A DNA stretch of 64,000 nt from Actinopolyspora alba (GTDB lineage Bacteria; Actinomycetota; Actinomycetes; Mycobacteriales; Pseudonocardiaceae). Where the stretch lies: the NCBI RefSeq assembly GCF_900112765.1, contig NZ_FOMZ01000008.1, positions 124,001 to 188,000 on the forward strand, given 5' to 3'. Shown here piece after piece: positions 62,164-64,000 of this stretch. The translations under genes were made by a program, and so were the position numbers. The notes under the pieces were generated by a model. It was not told where the DNA came from. It did not search any database and saw only the letters and a program-made list of their open reading frames with translations. Each line of letters begins with the position of its first letter. Within the stretch, counting starts at the first letter, position 1.

Positions 62164-62723
62164 GACTGTCCTCCGGCTACCCGCTGTTGGGTGGTCTGTT
62201 CGGTCGAGGTGCGCGGGGCCGGGGCCTCTCCGGAGTGCTCCATCGCGGGCCCCGCGCCTGCCCGCATCCGCTGGGAGGCATCACGCACGGCACGCACGAT
62301 GTTCTGGTAGCCGGTGCACCGGCAGAGGTTTCCCTCCAGTCCCTCGCGGATCTGCTCGTCGTCGGGATCGGGGTTCTCGGCGAGCAGGTCCAACGCCTGC
62401 ATGATCATTCCCGGCGTGCAGAATCCGCACTGCAGGGCGTGGTTGTCGTGGAACGCCCGCTGCATCGGGTGCGGTTGCCCGTCGCGGGACAGGGACTCGA
62501 CGGTGGTGACCTCGTGTCCGTCGGCCTGCACGGCCAGCACCGAGCAGGACTTCACGCTGTGCCCGTCCATATGGACCGTGCAGGCACCACAGTTGCTTGT
62601 GTCGCAACCGACGACGGTGCCGACCTTGCCGAGCTGATCACGCAGGTACTGCACGAGCAGCGTTCTGGCCTGTACCTCGTCGGTATAGGTGGTTCCGTCG
62701 ACCTCGACGGTTATGCGCGGCAT
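62160..62723 (-). CDS. coxS: Molybdenum hydroxylase 2Fe-2S subunit
   Basis: The small electron-transfer subunit, 187 residues. The first cluster is ligated by [16 protein letters not shown] and KSCSVLA; the second by [15 protein letters not shown] and [20 protein letters not shown]. Both four-cysteine sets are intact. A C-terminal extension of about 35 residues rich in Ala/Gln/Thr is extra. ATG 62723 is preceded by GGAGGC. It is the first gene of the operon. Confidence 0.95.
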   Translation of the reverse strand: MPRITVEVDGTTYTDEVQARTLLVQYLRDQLGKVGTVVGCDTSNCGACTVHMDGHSVKSCSVLAVQADGHEVTTVESLSRDGQPHPMQRAFHDNHALQCGFCTPGMIMQALDLLAENPDPDDEQIREGLEGNLCRCTGYQNIVRAVRDASQRMRAGAGPAMEHSGEAPAPRTSTEQTTQQRVAGGQS

Positions 62724-63230
62724 CGGGCCTCCTTCACGGAGCCTGCCCGCATGGTGCGGACATGCATGGGGACGACGACTCGGGGTCCCTTCGGAAGGTT
62801 CGGAACGTAATCACGGGAACGCTTCGCCGCGTGGGAACCGACGGACCGCGAACCGCGGCGCGGCGGTGACCGCTCGCGAGCACTCCCACGAGCACGAGGT
62901 AGCGCCCGGCCCGCTGCGGCCGACCGGCCCGAGCAACCGAACCATCACGAAAGCACCTCTCGACAGTGACTGCTGTCACACTTTCGAGGCTGCTACGCCC
63001 ACGGCGGCGAGGCAAGCCCCTTGCGACTCGACACAATGATCCCGAAGAGCACACAACGTACCCGGGTAGCGACACACGGTTTGAGCGACACGATCAGGTG
63101 ATCGGCGATTTCGCGAGAAATCGACGCCACCCCACCCGAATCCCCTTCACACGGCAGGGTGACGGTGCTCCGCCCGACGGCCGCCCCGGCACACCGGTGA
63201 TCGAATCGGCTCCACCGGTCCCAGGTGAGT
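62724..63230. other. Upstream region of the cox operon
   Basis: About 500 bp without a gene. It contains GACAG-N6-CTGTC (62962-62977), a 16-bp dyad that could be an operator for coxS 240 bp away, and repeat R1 copy I (63103-63128). Confidence 0.4.
63103..63128. repeat. Repeat R1, copy I
   Basis: CGGCGATTTCGCGAGAAATC followed by GACGCC, the closest match to the family consensus. The ends GGCG and CGCC are also inverted. Confidence 0.75.
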
Positions 63231-63782
63231 TCAGATCCGCAGTGCCGCCACCGTTTCCACCAGCCCCTGCTCGTCGAGCCTACGAATCAGATCCTCGGTG
63301 GTCATGGGCGGATTCCGGTAGGCATCGGCCATACGCTGGATCGCTCCGAAAACCTTGGACTTGTCGAGATGGACCTGATCGGCCAGGAAAGCGTCGGCCG
63401 TCTTGGGCTCGACATCCCACCTCGCCAGTACATCCGAGGGGAAATCACCGATGTTGTTCGTCATGATCACCTGAGCGCGAGCTTTGATGGCCGCGGCCAG
63501 TACATGCCGATCGTTCTTGTCGGGCAATTCGACGACCTCGACCAGAGGTTCGTAGTCCTCGATCAGGCAGTCACGAACCGACTCGATCATCAGCTGCCTG
63601 GTTCGCGAAAGCCTCTCGCGGTCCAGCTCGGGCCGATTGATCATGAGGTTGTCGAACACCTCGTCAAGGATCGTATGCGTCCATCTGGCCTGAACCAGCC
63701 CGGCTTGCGCGACTCGAATCAGCAGATCCCGCGGAATGCTGCCGTAGAGAACGTTCGCGTCGTAGACAACGACGAAGGACAC
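63231..63782 (-). CDS. PIN-domain ribonuclease toxin
   Basis: A PIN-fold protein of 183 residues. The first Asp is in VVVYDANVLYG, the second acidic site in ILDEVFDNLM, the third in LPDKNDRHVLAAAIKARAQVIMTNNIGDFP. The C-terminal 50 residues (FLADQVHLDKSKVFGAIQRMADAY) are typical of PIN toxins paired with HTH antitoxins. VapC-like toxins cleave tRNA or rRNA. GTG 63782 directly follows the antitoxin stop, so the two are co-translated. Confidence 0.8.
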   Translation of the reverse strand: MSFVVVYDANVLYGSIPRDLLIRVAQAGLVQARWTHTILDEVFDNLMINRPELDRERLSRTRQLMIESVRDCLIEDYEPLVEVVELPDKNDRHVLAAAIKARAQVIMTNNIGDFPSDVLARWDVEPKTADAFLADQVHLDKSKVFGAIQRMADAYRNPPMTTEDLIRRLDEQGLVETVAALRI

Positions 63783-64000
63783 TCACACTCCCATGTCCTG
63801 ACTCAGCCGGGTGAGCTCATCGGCCGCCGAACGCCGGTCGTGGTCATCACGGCGCATGTACTGCAACAACGACTCGACGCTCACCCGACGATGGGTACCG
63901 ACCATGCGGTAGTCGATCTTCCCGGCTTCCAACAACCCGATCAGATGAGGCCTGGACACGTTGAGCAGATTCGCGGCCTCCTGAGTGGTGAGCTCCTCGT
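63783..64000 (-). CDS. Excisionase-type HTH antitoxin, 5' end outside window
   Basis: The visible 71 or so codons read EELTTQEAANLLNVSRPHLI, then GLLEAGKIDYRMVGTHRRVS and VESLLQYMRR, ending LTRLSQDMGV. This is an HTH_17/excisionase-family DNA-binding domain, the usual antitoxin and autorepressor next to PIN genes of this kind. The gene runs off the window at 64000. Its stop codon abuts the PIN start without a gap. Confidence 0.75.
   Translation of the reverse strand, partial: EELTTQEAANLLNVSRPHLIGLLEAGKIDYRMVGTHRRVSVESLLQYMRRDDHDRRSAADELTRLSQDMGV

Noticed and set aside
59695-62723. Form I (true) CO dehydrogenase
   Set aside because: The active-site loop lacks the Cys of AYxCSFR and the order is S-L-M.

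Overview
The window reads as chromosomal DNA of a high-GC actinomycete, most likely a Pseudonocardiales member (Actinopolyspora/Saccharopolyspora-like). The evidence is the strong GC bias, many GTG starts, SepH, a resuscitation-promoting factor, a four-gene conservon, DUF2530/DUF2771/DUF3027 proteins, and a backbone in the same gene neighbourhood as Mycobacterium tuberculosis Rv0861c-Rv0883c (from memory). Long acidic low-complexity tails on some proteins would suit a halotolerant host, but that is only an inference.

Layout. 1-9.6 kb: the 3' part of sepH, two small membrane proteins, a SpoU-type RNA methyltransferase, a Bcr/CflA-type exporter, a glutamate-cysteine-ligase-family enzyme, an Fe/Mn superoxide dismutase behind a Nur-like box, a repeat-rich gap, an EntS-like MFS protein with an iron box over its stop codon, and a MarR regulator. 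9.7-19.9 kb: DUF2530, a 1011-residue sacsin/Hsp90-like ATPase, a cupin, DUF3027, glutaminyl cyclotransferase, a DUF2771 lipoprotein, a cold-shock protein, an R2-like ligand-binding oxidase and a DUF4190-MmpS protein. 20-25.3 kb: a fragment of an alpha/beta hydrolase, a putative toxin-antitoxin pair, an acyl-CoA synthetase, a PhzF-like protein, YccF and a NagD-like phosphatase.

25.3-34.6 kb is a molybdenum island: regulator-modA-modB-modC, moaA, moaD, a Mog-MoaE fusion and moaC, with rpfA (CRP-like box far upstream) and a VanZ-like protein embedded in it. Cofactor made here could feed the form-II coxSLMG operon (carbon monoxide dehydrogenase-like) at 57.8-62.7 kb. 34.7-39.2 kb holds malic enzyme and the XPB-associated protein. 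39.4-49.4 kb holds a conservon (GTPase, DUF742, roadblock, sensor kinase) and a NitT/TauT-type ABC importer; these separate the XPB-associated protein from the XPB helicase at 50.7 kb. 52.4-57.6 kb: a SUFU-like protein, menC and two overlapping SPFH genes. The window ends in a PIN-domain toxin and an excisionase-type HTH antitoxin.

The most distinctive unexplained structure is a set of interlocking intergenic repeats. R1 is a 14-bp palindrome core with flanks (nine clear copies), R2 is about 90 bp, and R3 is about 133 bp with inverted CCGACTCACG-type ends. They lie mostly in convergent or 3' gaps, and the richest clusters are 7.15-7.46 kb and 32.59-33.08 kb.
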